Shown here in pieces: positions 1 through 6,931 of a DNA stretch of 16,391 nucleotides (positions are counted from its first letter, which is position 1; each line of letters opens with the position of its first letter). The translations under genes were made by a program, and so were the position numbers. Below the pieces are notes generated by a model that was not told the origin of the DNA, made no database searches, and worked only from the letters and a program-made list of their open reading frames with translations. Source of the stretch: an uncultured Fidelibacterota bacterium (GTDB lineage Bacteria > Fidelibacterota > Fidelibacteria > Fidelibacterales > Fidelibacteraceae); assembly GCA_937862595.1 (NCBI GenBank), contig CALMFL010000022.1:1-16391 (forward strand), written 5' to 3'.

Positions 1-966
1 AGCGCATCTTTCGCGACGACAAAGTCGGGAACCTCCGCTGCGCAATTCCTGAAGATCGGATCCCAGGCGCGGACCATGGGCATGGGGGAGGCGACCGTCG
101 CTTCGCCCGAAGGCCTGTCCGCGCTTCAGTGGAACCCGGCGGGACTGGCGCGCTACCAGACCCAGAACGCCGCGTTCTCCCGTTCCGACTGGCTGGTGGA
201 TACGAAATATTTCAATGCCGCCGCGTCAATGAACCTCGGCCGGATGGGGACCGTAGGCGCCCAGCTTACCATGCTGAACTACGGAGAAATGCCCGTTCTT
301 ACCGAAACGCAGCCGGACGGGACCGGGGAGTTCTTTGCGGCGCAGGCGATCAATCTGGGCGTGGCCTATGCCTACAATCTGACCGACCGCTTTTCGATCG
401 GGGGTCAGATGAAATACATACAGGAAACGATCTGGCATATGAGCGCGTCCACCATGGCCTTCGACGTCGGCGCACTGTTCACGACCCCCTTCAAGGATAT
501 CCGCCTCGGCATGGCGATCACCAATTTCGGGGGAAAGATGCAGCTCTCCGGCCGGGATGTCCGCTTTTTCGCGGATCCCGACGAGGAAATGTCCGGGAAC
601 AACGACCAGATCCCCGCGAACTATGAACTCAGCAAATGGGCGATCCCCCTGACCTTCCGGGTCGGGCTTGCGGGCGAATTCATCGACAAGGGCTATGTCA
701 AATGGTCCTGGGCGGTTGATGCCCTTCATCCCAGCGACAATACCGAGTACATCAACCTCGGGACCGAGCTGACCCTGTGGAAAATGCTCTGCTTGCGCAC
801 GGGCTACCGGACGCTGTTCATGGACGAGCGGACCGGCGGCCTGACGGCGGGCATCGGGATGAAATACCAGATCCAGCCCGGCTACGGCATCCAGTTCGAT
901 TACGCCTTCGTCAATTACGGCGACCTGGGCTATGTCAACATGTTTACGATCGGGATCAATTATTAA
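1..966 (+). CDS. PorV/PorQ (UPF0164)-family outer-membrane beta-barrel protein, 5'-truncated by the window edge
   Basis: The frame is open from base 1, so the true start and signal peptide lie outside the window. The first visible residues contain AAQFLKIGSQARTMGMGEA followed by ALQWNPAGLA, the N-terminal signature of the PorV/PorQ/UPF0164 family (AxFLxxGxGARAxGMGxA...WNPAGLA). Alternating polar/aromatic strands follow (for example around YAYNLTDRFSIGGQMKYI and LRLGMAITNFGGKMQL-like segments), and the protein ends FTIGINY, with the C-terminal aromatic residue typical of barrels inserted by BamA. Family members sit in the outer membrane; PorV itself works with the type IX secretion system in Bacteroidota, but many homologues in other FCB phyla have no proven link to it. 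No T9SS partner is visible here. A strong hairpin follows the stop, so this is probably the last gene of its transcript. Family call is firm; specific role unknown. Confidence 0.85.
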   Translation, partial: SASFATTKSGTSAAQFLKIGSQARTMGMGEATVASPEGLSALQWNPAGLARYQTQNAAFSRSDWLVDTKYFNAAASMNLGRMGTVGAQLTMLNYGEMPVLTETQPDGTGEFFAAQAINLGVAYAYNLTDRFSIGGQMKYIQETIWHMSASTMAFDVGALFTTPFKDIRLGMAITNFGGKMQLSGRDVRFFADPDEEMSGNNDQIPANYELSKWAIPLTFRVGLAGEFIDKGYVKWSWAVDALHPSDNTEYINLGTELTLWKMLCLRTGYRTLFMDERTGGLTAGIGMKYQIQPGYGIQFDYAFVNYGDLGYVNMFTIGINY

Positions 967-994
967 GATCTGACCCGCTTCACGATAAAACACT

Positions 995-1022
995 CAGGAC
1001 ACCGCATTGATGCGGTGTCCTG
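995..1022 (+). terminator. Hairpin, probable terminator after the PorV-like gene
   Basis: A perfect 12-bp inverted repeat (arms 995-1006 and 1011-1022, arm CAGGACACCGCA) surrounds a TTGA loop 28 bp after the stop codon. Only a short T stretch (TGCTTTAG) follows, so termination may be imperfect or factor-assisted. Confidence 0.6.
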
Positions 1023-1206
1023 TGCTTTAGGGGTTCTAAAACAGGTGAAGGGGACTCAGCCTGGCGGGGGACAGGGCGGCATGGGGCCGGCAGGCGGCCG
1101 CCGGACGACGAAGGCATGCCGCAATGAGAGCTCATGCCGGGATAGGGGAAGGCGGACTGAACGCAGGGGAGCTCATCGCTCAGGATCAGTCAGCAGATTC
1201 GATGCC
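1023..1206. other. Spacer between convergent genes, no gene seen
   Basis: Between the two terminators I see no credible gene. The stretch is G-rich with several small inverted repeats (GGCATG 1113-1118 pairs with CATGCC 1133-1138; GGCGGCCGCC lies near 1094-1103) and an 8-bp direct repeat GAGCTCAT at 1128 and 1169. A long open frame on the + strand across this region runs on antisense to the lipoprotein gene and has no family resemblance, so it is not called. Confidence 0.5.
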
Positions 1207-1234
1207 AAAAAAAACGCCCTTCCGGAGAAGGGCG
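1207..1234 (-). terminator. Intrinsic terminator of the TPR lipoprotein gene
   Basis: Read on the minus strand: an 8-bp stem (CGCCCTTC 1215-1222 with GAAGGGCG 1227-1234), a 4-base loop, then a run of eight T (the A-run at 1207-1214). It begins 33 bp past the lipoprotein stop codon and has textbook Rho-independent form. Confidence 0.9.
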
Positions 1235-1266
1235 CTTTGACTTGCACTGTTTTTTCTTACGCTGTC

Positions 1267-2136
1267 TTACTTCGTTGCGTATTGCTCAATGATCGCGATC
1301 TGGCGGATCGCAATGGTGACGTGCTCGCTGTTCGGATAGTAGGTGATCAGGTTCTTGAATTCCTGGACCGCCGAGCGCATTTTCCCCATCTTGAAATAGC
1401 AGAAACCGAGCTTCAGCTGCGTGTCGTCGTATTTGTCGAAGGCGTTGGTATTGAACACCATGTTGAAGGCGTTGAACGCTTTTTTGTACTGGCGAAGCGC
1501 ATAATAGCTTTCGCCCGTCCAGTACTGAACGTTCCCGGCCAGATAGTGCTGCGGGAATTCGACCAGCAGGCGTTCGAAGATCTCCACGGCATCGCCGTAG
1601 CGCTGGAAGTAAAAATTGTTCAATCCGTCTTTGTAGCGGGTGAGGAAATTGTCGGTCTTGATGGTCACCGGCACCTTGATCTCGGGGACGATCACCTCAG
1701 GCTTGACGATGATCTCCTCTTCGGGAACCTTGCCGATGAGCTCTTCGGGCGTTTTCACCGTCTGTTCCGCGATCACCTTAGGCGATCCGAAGAAGATCGG
1801 CATCGCGTTCAATTCGCGGAGATAGGTGTTCATGCGGTTGATCACGGCGATGAGCGTGTCCGTCTGCATGTTCAGTTCGTCGTTCTCCGCTTCGATGCGG
1901 TCCAGCTGGGCATGAAGCTTCGTGGTGCGGGCGATGTAATACTCATCCATGGAAGCGAAGGCCAGGGTCATGGTGTCCTTCAGGTTCTCGATCTTCCTGT
2001 CCAGCAGGGTAATGTTCAGGTCATCGCTGTTGATCACGATGGGTGCCGCCGGTGCCGTCGGCTTGCTGGCCGCGCAACCGCTGACGCTCAGAGCAATTAC
2101 ACTGACAACAAATATGGTGAAAATCGTCTTTCTCAT
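1267..2136 (-). CDS. TPR/coiled-coil lipoprotein, CpoB/YbgF-like
   Basis: A 289-residue exported lipoprotein. Residues 1-20 form a signal peptide with two basic residues, a hydrophobic core and lipobox VSGC; Cys21 would be lipidated. Residues about 36-110 are charged and heptad-like (IENLKDTM..., LHAQLDRIEAENDEL), suggesting a coiled coil. Residues about 128-160 are a Val/Ile/Pro/Glu-rich linker. Residues about 166-280 hold three TPR-like units (YFQRYGDAVEIFERLLVEFP, QYKKAFNAFNMVF, FKMGKMRSAVQEFKNLITYYP). Coiled coil plus C-terminal TPRs is the plan of CpoB/YbgF of the Tol-Pal envelope system, but no tol or pal gene is present, so that role is inference. A GAGGT Shine-Dalgarno sequence lies 4 bases before the ATG. 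It is monocistronic: divergent from the DUF2007-hisS run and closed by its own terminator. BamD-like assembly lipoproteins are an alternative. Confidence 0.82.
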   Translation of the reverse strand: MRKTIFTIFVVSVIALSVSGCAASKPTAPAAPIVINSDDLNITLLDRKIENLKDTMTLAFASMDEYYIARTTKLHAQLDRIEAENDELNMQTDTLIAVINRMNTYLRELNAMPIFFGSPKVIAEQTVKTPEELIGKVPEEEIIVKPEVIVPEIKVPVTIKTDNFLTRYKDGLNNFYFQRYGDAVEIFERLLVEFPQHYLAGNVQYWTGESYYALRQYKKAFNAFNMVFNTNAFDKYDDTQLKLGFCYFKMGKMRSAVQEFKNLITYYPNSEHVTIAIRQIAIIEQYATK

Positions 2137-2259
2137 GGAAACCTCACTTAATTTAATTTTTAAAAATATTAAAAAATTTCCCAGTTAACAAAATTTATTT
2201 TATATTTTATGGGATTTTTTGGCGGAATCGTGCTTATTTTACAAAAAGAACGGGTGCCT
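2137..2259. promoter_or_regulatory. A+T-rich divergent promoter region
   Basis: The spacer between the lipoprotein gene (-) and the DUF2007-hisS run (+) is markedly A+T-rich (2148-2220) compared with its surroundings. On the minus strand TAATAT (2171-2166) could be a -10 box for the lipoprotein gene. On the plus strand TTAACA at 2185-2190 could be a -35 box, but the correctly spaced -10 is poor. That promoters lie here follows from the divergent layout; the exact boxes are uncertain. Confidence 0.5.
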
Positions 2260-2484
2260 ATGAAAGAAAAAGAAGTAAAACTGGTTGAATTTCAAAACGA
2301 TATGCTGGCTGAAATGGTCAAGCACGTTCTGGAAGAGAAGGAGATCCCCTTCCGCGCAAAATCCGATATCATGCAGTCCGCGCTGATCGTGGAAGGCAAT
2401 GCCGCCTCGGGCGCCTTCACGATCCTCTACGTAAAAGAAAAAGATCTGGAAGCGGCTCAGGAAGCCATCGCCGGAATGGTATAG
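2260..2484 (+). CDS. DUF2007-family small protein (putative signal-transducing)
   Basis: A 74-residue protein beginning MKEKEVKLVEFQNDMLAEMV. The pattern is that of DUF2007: an opening beta strand, a helix that scans a segment (AEMVKHVLEEKEIPFRAKSD), then a short strand and a closing helix (YVKEKDLEAAQEAIAGM). The family is annotated as a putative prokaryotic signal-transducing domain and resembles a small ferredoxin-like alpha/beta fold; its biochemical role is not established. I chose the ATG at 2260 because it begins the family-like part; an in-frame GTG at 2254 and an ATG at 2209 would add residues without family resemblance. The ribosome site is poor (AAAAGAACGG, 6 bases upstream). The stop is 10 bp before hisS, so the two are probably cotranscribed. 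Confidence 0.7.
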   Translation: MKEKEVKLVEFQNDMLAEMVKHVLEEKEIPFRAKSDIMQSALIVEGNAASGAFTILYVKEKDLEAAQEAIAGMV

Positions 2485-2494
2485 AAGGGAGACT

Positions 2495-3775
2495 ATGCAA
2501 AAACTGAGGACGATCAAGGGAACGCACGATATTCTGCCGTGGGAAAGCCATAAGTGGCAGAAAATAGAATCGGTGCTGAGAGAGGTTTTTGCAGCCTATG
2601 CCTACAAGGAAGTGCGGACGCCGGTATTCGAATACACGGCGCTGTTCGCACGGGGCGTGGGGGAGTTTTCGGACATCGTCAGCAAGGAGATGTACAGCTT
2701 TGAGGACAAGGGCGGGGAAAGCCTGACCCTCAGGCCCGAATTGACCGCCTCGGTGGCGCGTTCCTTCATCCAGCACAATTATCAGCAGGAAGCCCCGCTT
2801 CATAAATTATGGTATCTCGGCCCGCTGTTCCGCCAGGAACGTCCCCAGGCCGGCCGCCAGCGCCAGTTCCATCAGTTCGGCATCGAGGTCATCGGCTCGC
2901 CCCATCCGGAAGCGGATGCGGAGGTGATCGAACTCGCCTGCCGGGTCTACAAGGCGCTCGGGCTCAGGAACTGGGAGCTTCACATCAATTCCATCGGCAG
3001 CATTGAAGCGCGAAAAAACTATATGGATATCCTCCGCGCGGCGCTGGAGCCGCATAAAGACGGACTGTGCGATACCTGCCGGGACCGCTTTCACGGAAAT
3101 ATCCTCCGCCTCTTCGATTGCAAGAATCCCGAATGCGGCAGGATCATGAAAGCCCATGCGCCCGCCATTCTGGACCATCTTTCGCCTGAGGATACCGAAC
3201 ATTTTAACGCGCTCAGGAATTATCTGGATGCGGTCGGGATCCCCTATGTCATCGATCCGGCCCTGGTCCGGGGACTGGACTATTACACCCGCACGACCTT
3301 CGAGATCAAGGGCACCGCGCTGGGCGCCCAGGACGCGCTCTGCGGCGGCGGACGCTACGACCTGCTCATCCGCGACCTCGACGGCCCGGATACGCCGGCC
3401 GTGGGTTTCGCCGCGGGCATGGAACGGCTGATCCTTGCCATGGATGCGGAAGGGCTGTTCGAACAGGAAAGCGAGGCCCTGGACCTTTATATCGCGCCGA
3501 TGGACAGCCGCTGTCTGGAAAAAGTCCTGCCGCTGGTGACCGCCCTGCGCGAAGCAGGTTACCGCGTACAGCTCGAACTCCTCCGCAGAAGCGTGAAGGC
3601 CATGCTGCGGGATGCGAACCGCCAGCAGGCGCAGTGGGCCGCGGTCGTGGGCGAACAGGAACTGGAGAAGCGGATCATGAACCTGAAGAACCTGCGGGAG
3701 AACGATCAGCTGGAAACGGCCTGGGATGAGATCGGGGCCGTGCTCGACCGCACATCAAAGAGAAAACCGATTTAA
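2495..3775 (+). CDS. hisS: Histidyl-tRNA synthetase
   Basis: 426 residues, the normal size of bacterial HisRS, a cytoplasmic class II homodimer that charges tRNA-His. The N-terminus KGTHDILP is the family hallmark. Motif 2 is at about 110-134 (GPLFRQERPQAGRQRQFHQF), the histidine-specific motifs are ALVRGLDYYTRTTFE (256-270) and GGGRYD (284-289), and motif 3 is AVGFAAGMERLIL (302-314). The insertion region has four cysteines (C192, C195, C209, C214), common in bacterial HisRS (DCKNPEC). The C-terminal 100 residues match the anticodon-binding domain (LYIAPMD..., RRSVKAMLRDANRQQAQWAAVVGEQE). A good AAGGGAG ribosome site lies just before the ATG. It follows the DUF2007 gene by 10 bp, and its TAA abuts the next gene's ATG directly, so translational coupling to the phosphorylase is likely. 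Confidence 0.97.
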   Translation: MQKLRTIKGTHDILPWESHKWQKIESVLREVFAAYAYKEVRTPVFEYTALFARGVGEFSDIVSKEMYSFEDKGGESLTLRPELTASVARSFIQHNYQQEAPLHKLWYLGPLFRQERPQAGRQRQFHQFGIEVIGSPHPEADAEVIELACRVYKALGLRNWELHINSIGSIEARKNYMDILRAALEPHKDGLCDTCRDRFHGNILRLFDCKNPECGRIMKAHAPAILDHLSPEDTEHFNALRNYLDAVGIPYVIDPALVRGLDYYTRTTFEIKGTALGAQDALCGGGRYDLLIRDLDGPDTPAVGFAAGMERLILAMDAEGLFEQESEALDLYIAPMDSRCLEKVLPLVTALREAGYRVQLELLRRSVKAMLRDANRQQAQWAAVVGEQELEKRIMNLKNLRENDQLETAWDEIGAVLDRTSKRKPI

Positions 3776-4549
3776 ATGATAAAAACGAATGAATTAGCGA
3801 AATATTTCGGAGATCCCGGTCCCTCCGTGGGGATCGTTCTCGGAAGCGGGCTCGGCAATCTGCTGGATTCCGTCAATGTCCTGAAAAAGCTTCCCTATGC
3901 CGATATCGAGGGTTTCCCGCGGTCGACCGTACCCGGGCATGCCGGGGAATTTGTGCTTGGAAGCATCGGCGGCGTGCGGCTGCTTGCCGCAAAGGGAAGA
4001 TTCCATTATTACGAGGGCTATGACCTGGATGCCGTGCTTTCCATCGTGAAGACCTTTCACGCGCTCGGGATCAAAAAAGTCATCATTACGAACGCCGCCG
4101 GCCTGATCGATCCGGCCTATGCGCCCGGCGATATTTTGCTGATCCGGGATTGCGTGGACATGACCACCCTGGCGTCCGGCATGAAGCCGGAAAGCGCCCG
4201 GATCCGTCCCGCGGAAGCGGCGGCGGCAAAGGAAGCGTCCCGCCTCTCCGGAATAACGATCGGGGAGGGGGTCTATGTCTGGACCACCGGCCCCTCCTAT
4301 GAAACGCCTGCCGAGATCAGGTATTTCGCTTCGCTCGGCGGCGACCTTGTCGGGATGTCCACCATGCCGGAGATCATGTGGGCGCGCGAGCACGGGATGG
4401 ACGTTTATCCCTTTTCCTGCGCGACGAACTGGGCCGCAGGCATCGCGACAAAACCCCTGACGCACGAAGAGGTGTTCGAGACCGCCCAGCACGTGCAGCA
4501 CGACATGACGCATTTTATTTTAACATTATGTAAGTATATCGGAGACTGA
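3776..4549 (+). CDS. Purine nucleoside phosphorylase, trimeric type (PNP/MTAP family)
   Basis: 257 residues. Enzymes of this family split purine nucleosides with phosphate into free base and ribose-1-phosphate (salvage). Family motifs in order: phosphate loop GIVLGSGLG (19-27), PGHAGEF (53-59), GRFHYYEGY (74-82, with the phosphate-site Arg75 and His77), TNAAGLIDPAYAPGDILLI (105-123), GPSYETPAEI (172-181, Glu176), VGMSTMPE (192-199, Met194) and SCATNWAAG (214-222; Asn218 is the base-recognition Asn). Most bacterial and mammalian trimeric PNPs carry an NPLxGxNDxRFG loop after LIRDHINL; here the segment 126-163 is shorter and reads DMTTLASGMKPES instead. Substrate preference may therefore differ, and methylthioadenosine or another nucleoside is possible. 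The start codon follows the hisS stop with no gap; there is no clear ribosome site, consistent with coupling. Confidence 0.87.
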   Translation: MIKTNELAKYFGDPGPSVGIVLGSGLGNLLDSVNVLKKLPYADIEGFPRSTVPGHAGEFVLGSIGGVRLLAAKGRFHYYEGYDLDAVLSIVKTFHALGIKKVIITNAAGLIDPAYAPGDILLIRDCVDMTTLASGMKPESARIRPAEAAAAKEASRLSGITIGEGVYVWTTGPSYETPAEIRYFASLGGDLVGMSTMPEIMWAREHGMDVYPFSCATNWAAGIATKPLTHEEVFETAQHVQHDMTHFILTLCKYIGD

Positions 4550-4556
4550 TTTTCGC

Positions 4557-6452
4557 ATGAAACATCCCACAGGATGTCACCGTATTGACGGACGTACATA
4601 TTTTATTCTGTATGCCCCCTACGCAAAACAGGTGCGTCTGGCATTTTTTGCCCGCTGCGAGGACGGGGAACCCGAGGCAGCGTTCCCCATGCGCGCGATT
4701 GGCGGCGGATACTGGGAATACTCCGATATCCAGGATTTTGCCGGCCGCTATTACGCCTTCCGCCCGGATGACGGAAAAGACTATGTCGCCGACCCCTATG
4801 CGCGTTCCGTGTCGACCTTCAACGACCATCTTCAGAACGCCCGGGCCTATATCCCGAAAGATGACTATGACTGGGAAGGGGATGACTTCGTGAAAACGGC
4901 GGACCCCCGCGACCTGATCATTTACGAATGCCACGTCCGCGACCTGACCGCCCATCCGGAAAGCGGCGCGAAGCACGGCGGCACCTATGCCGGGGTCGAA
5001 GAAAAGATCGATTATCTGCTGGAACTGGGCGTCAACGCCGTGGAATTCCTGCCCCTGATGCACTTTGCGAACTATGAACCTCCGAAAAACGGCTGGAATC
5101 CCTACGCCTACAACCACTGGGGCTACATGACCTCGTTCTTCTTTGCGCCGGCGAATTTTTACGCGCGGGCGGGAACAAAGGAATTCGGGACCTGGTCCGA
5201 TCCCCGGGGCGCCGAGATCGACGAACTGAGATCCCTGGTCAAAGCCCTGCATAAGGCGAAGATCTCGGTGATCATGGATGTCGTGTACAATCATATCAGC
5301 CAGTACAATATCAATCCGCTGCGCCAGCTGGCCGAAGACCAGTATCTGCGTCTTTACGAGAACATGAGCGGCTGCGGGAACGATACCCGCAGCGAGTCGC
5401 CGGTCATGTCGCAGCTGATCGTGGACAGCGTCGTTTACTGGATGAAGGAATTCCACATCGACGGGTTCCGTCTGGACATGGCGGGGGTCCTGGACGATCC
5501 GGTCCTCCTGGCGATCAGACAGGCGGCCGTTGCGGTCAACCCGGACGTGGTCCTTGCCGGTGAACCCTGGGGCCGCCGGTATTTTCCGGAACACATGAGC
5601 GACATGGGCTTCGGCGTATGGAACGACACCTACCGCAACGGCATCAAAGGCGAGAATCCCGCTGACCGTCAGGGCTTCCTGTTCGGGAAATGGGAAAAAG
5701 ACCTGCACCGGAATAATTTTGTCCGCCTGCTGACCGGCTCCCTGCGCAAGGACGGCGGATTGGTCCCCTCGTCAAAATATTCGGTCAACTACATTGCCTC
5801 CCACGACGGCTACACGCTGGGGGATTTTATCCGCATCTCCCTGCGGGAAAAGGACAAGACGGTGCTCCCGGACCGCGATGAACACATCCGTCTCGGCGCA
5901 GAAGAACAGACCCTGCACCGGATTGCCGCCTTCATGCTGTTCTGTTCCCAGGGCATGCTTATGATGCACGCCGGCCAGGAATATGCCCGCTCAAAGGTCA
6001 TCGTTCCCGTGAAAGGGGTCCGGGATCCGCATGCGGGCGAGCTGGACTTTGACTCCTACGCGAAGGATAACGAAACCAATTACATGGATTTCCGCGACCG
6101 TGACATCAACCGCGGACTGTTTGACTATTACCGTCAGCTGATCGCCCTGCGGAAAGCCTTTCCGGAACTGCGTTCCGCCGATCCCGGCCGGATCGCGGCG
6201 ATCTATGCCGAAAACTGCGAATTCGGGCTGGGCTACACCGTCCGCTCGGAAAAACGCCGCTGCGCGGTCCTGGTAAACACCTCCCCGGAAAACAATGCGG
6301 CCTTTGATCTCGGAGAAGGGGAGTGGCAGGTGCATGCGACCCTTGAAAAAGCCGCCTGCGATCCGATACGTTCACACCCGGATCCGCGGATCGTGCTGAG
6401 GCCCCGTTCCGTCTGCCTGCTGGTCAAACCCCTCGGTCCGGTTTCATCATGA
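4557..6452 (+). CDS. GH13 glycogen/alpha-glucan debranching enzyme (isoamylase/GlgX/pullulanase-like)
   Basis: 631 residues without a signal peptide, so cytoplasmic; hydrolyses alpha-1,6 branches of glycogen-like glucans. Residues about 10-70 fit a CBM48-type N-terminal beta domain (YFILYAPYAKQVRLAFF). The GH13 catalytic regions are complete: NHWGY (186-190), region I DVVYNH (241-246), region II GFRLDMAG with nucleophile Asp307, region III VVLAGEPWG with acid/base Glu336, region IV NYIASHDGYT with Asp417. SQGMLMMHAGQEYARSK near 463-479 matches the family's conserved late strand. The C-terminal about 80 residues look like the usual beta-sandwich. The segment after NHWGY (MTSFFFAPANFYA) looks more like isoamylase/GlgX than pullulanase, but I cannot fix the specificity. 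A GGAG lies 12 bases before the ATG, rather far. The stop overlaps the next start by 4 bp (ATGA). Confidence 0.9.
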   Translation: MKHPTGCHRIDGRTYFILYAPYAKQVRLAFFARCEDGEPEAAFPMRAIGGGYWEYSDIQDFAGRYYAFRPDDGKDYVADPYARSVSTFNDHLQNARAYIPKDDYDWEGDDFVKTADPRDLIIYECHVRDLTAHPESGAKHGGTYAGVEEKIDYLLELGVNAVEFLPLMHFANYEPPKNGWNPYAYNHWGYMTSFFFAPANFYARAGTKEFGTWSDPRGAEIDELRSLVKALHKAKISVIMDVVYNHISQYNINPLRQLAEDQYLRLYENMSGCGNDTRSESPVMSQLIVDSVVYWMKEFHIDGFRLDMAGVLDDPVLLAIRQAAVAVNPDVVLAGEPWGRRYFPEHMSDMGFGVWNDTYRNGIKGENPADRQGFLFGKWEKDLHRNNFVRLLTGSLRKDGGLVPSSKYSVNYIASHDGYTLGDFIRISLREKDKTVLPDRDEHIRLGAEEQTLHRIAAFMLFCSQGMLMMHAGQEYARSKVIVPVKGVRDPHAGELDFDSYAKDNETNYMDFRDRDINRGLFDYYRQLIALRKAFPELRSADPGRIAAIYAENCEFGLGYTVRSEKRRCAVLVNTSPENNAAFDLGEGEWQVHATLEKAACDPIRSHPDPRIVLRPRSVCLLVKPLGPVSS

Positions 6453-6931
6453 ACCGGCATGACCTTGTCCCGCTCGTGATCTCGGCCTGTCTGACGGGCG
6501 TCCCCTGCCGTTACGACGGGAAGGATAATTGCCTTCCGAAGGAGATCCTGCGCCGGCTTGAAGACCGTTTTCTTCTGATCCCGGTCTGCCCGGAAGTGCT
6601 GGGCGGATTGCCGACGCCGCGCGTCCCGTCCGAAATTCAGGGGGACGGCCGGGTGCTCAACCGGGAGGGCGCGGATGTGAGCCGGGAGTTCCGCAAAGGC
6701 GCTGAGCTCGCCCTGACGGCCGCGGAGACGGCGGGGGCTTCCCTGGCATGCCTGAAGGCCCATTCGCCCTCCTGCGGGAACCGCAGCGTGTATGACGGCA
6801 CCTTCAGCGGTGTTTTGAGGCCGGGAAAGGGGATTGCGGTGAATTTGTTTGAAAAGACGGGAAAAAAAGTATATAATGAAAACGAAATCGATAGCCTGAT
6901 AGGAGAAACGACCCATGTACGATCCACGTGA
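6449..6931 (+). CDS. DUF523-family cysteine-rich protein
   Basis: 160 residues matching DUF523 (YbbK-like): ISACLTGVPCRYDG near the N-terminus (Cys14, Cys20), PVCPEVLGGLPTPRVPSEI (45-63, Cys47), LKAHSPSCGN (102-111, Cys109) and the closing SGVLRPGKGIAVNLFEK. The conserved cysteines suggest metal or Fe-S binding or thiol chemistry; related domains occur in 2-thiouracil desulfidase (TudS), so a desulfurising role is possible for this small version, but that is inference. The start overlaps the debranching-enzyme stop by 4 bp (ATGA), implying coupled translation. The last 17 bp overlap the start of the aminopeptidase gene, and the tail also contains that gene's likely promoter and ribosome site. 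Confidence 0.88.
   Translation: MNRHDLVPLVISACLTGVPCRYDGKDNCLPKEILRRLEDRFLLIPVCPEVLGGLPTPRVPSEIQGDGRVLNREGADVSREFRKGAELALTAAETAGASLACLKAHSPSCGNRSVYDGTFSGVLRPGKGIAVNLFEKTGKKVYNENEIDSLIGETTHVRST
6849..6877 (+). promoter_or_regulatory. Near-consensus sigma70-type promoter inside the DUF523 gene tail
   Basis: TTGAAA (6849-6854), a 17-bp spacer and a perfect TATAAT (6872-6877). A transcript would begin near 6884, just before the AGGAG ribosome site (6901-6905) and ATG (6915) of the aminopeptidase gene. It stands out as A+T-rich within otherwise G+C-rich coding sequence. It probably drives the aminopeptidase, DUF362 and Ntn-hydrolase genes independently of hisS. Confidence 0.6.

Noticed and set aside
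1015..2151. Long + strand open frame of 378 codons across the lipoprotein gene
   Set aside because: It is antisense to a clear lipoprotein gene with signal peptide, TPRs, ribosome site and terminator; the translated product is low-complexity, rich in Arg/Val/His/Asp and resembles no family.
4515..5708. Long minus-strand open frame opposite the debranching-enzyme gene, and similar ones opposite the DUF362, Ntn-hydrolase and EF-G-like genes
   Set aside because: Stop-poor antisense frames are expected in G+C-rich coding sequence; their translations show no motifs, while the + strand genes have complete catalytic signatures.
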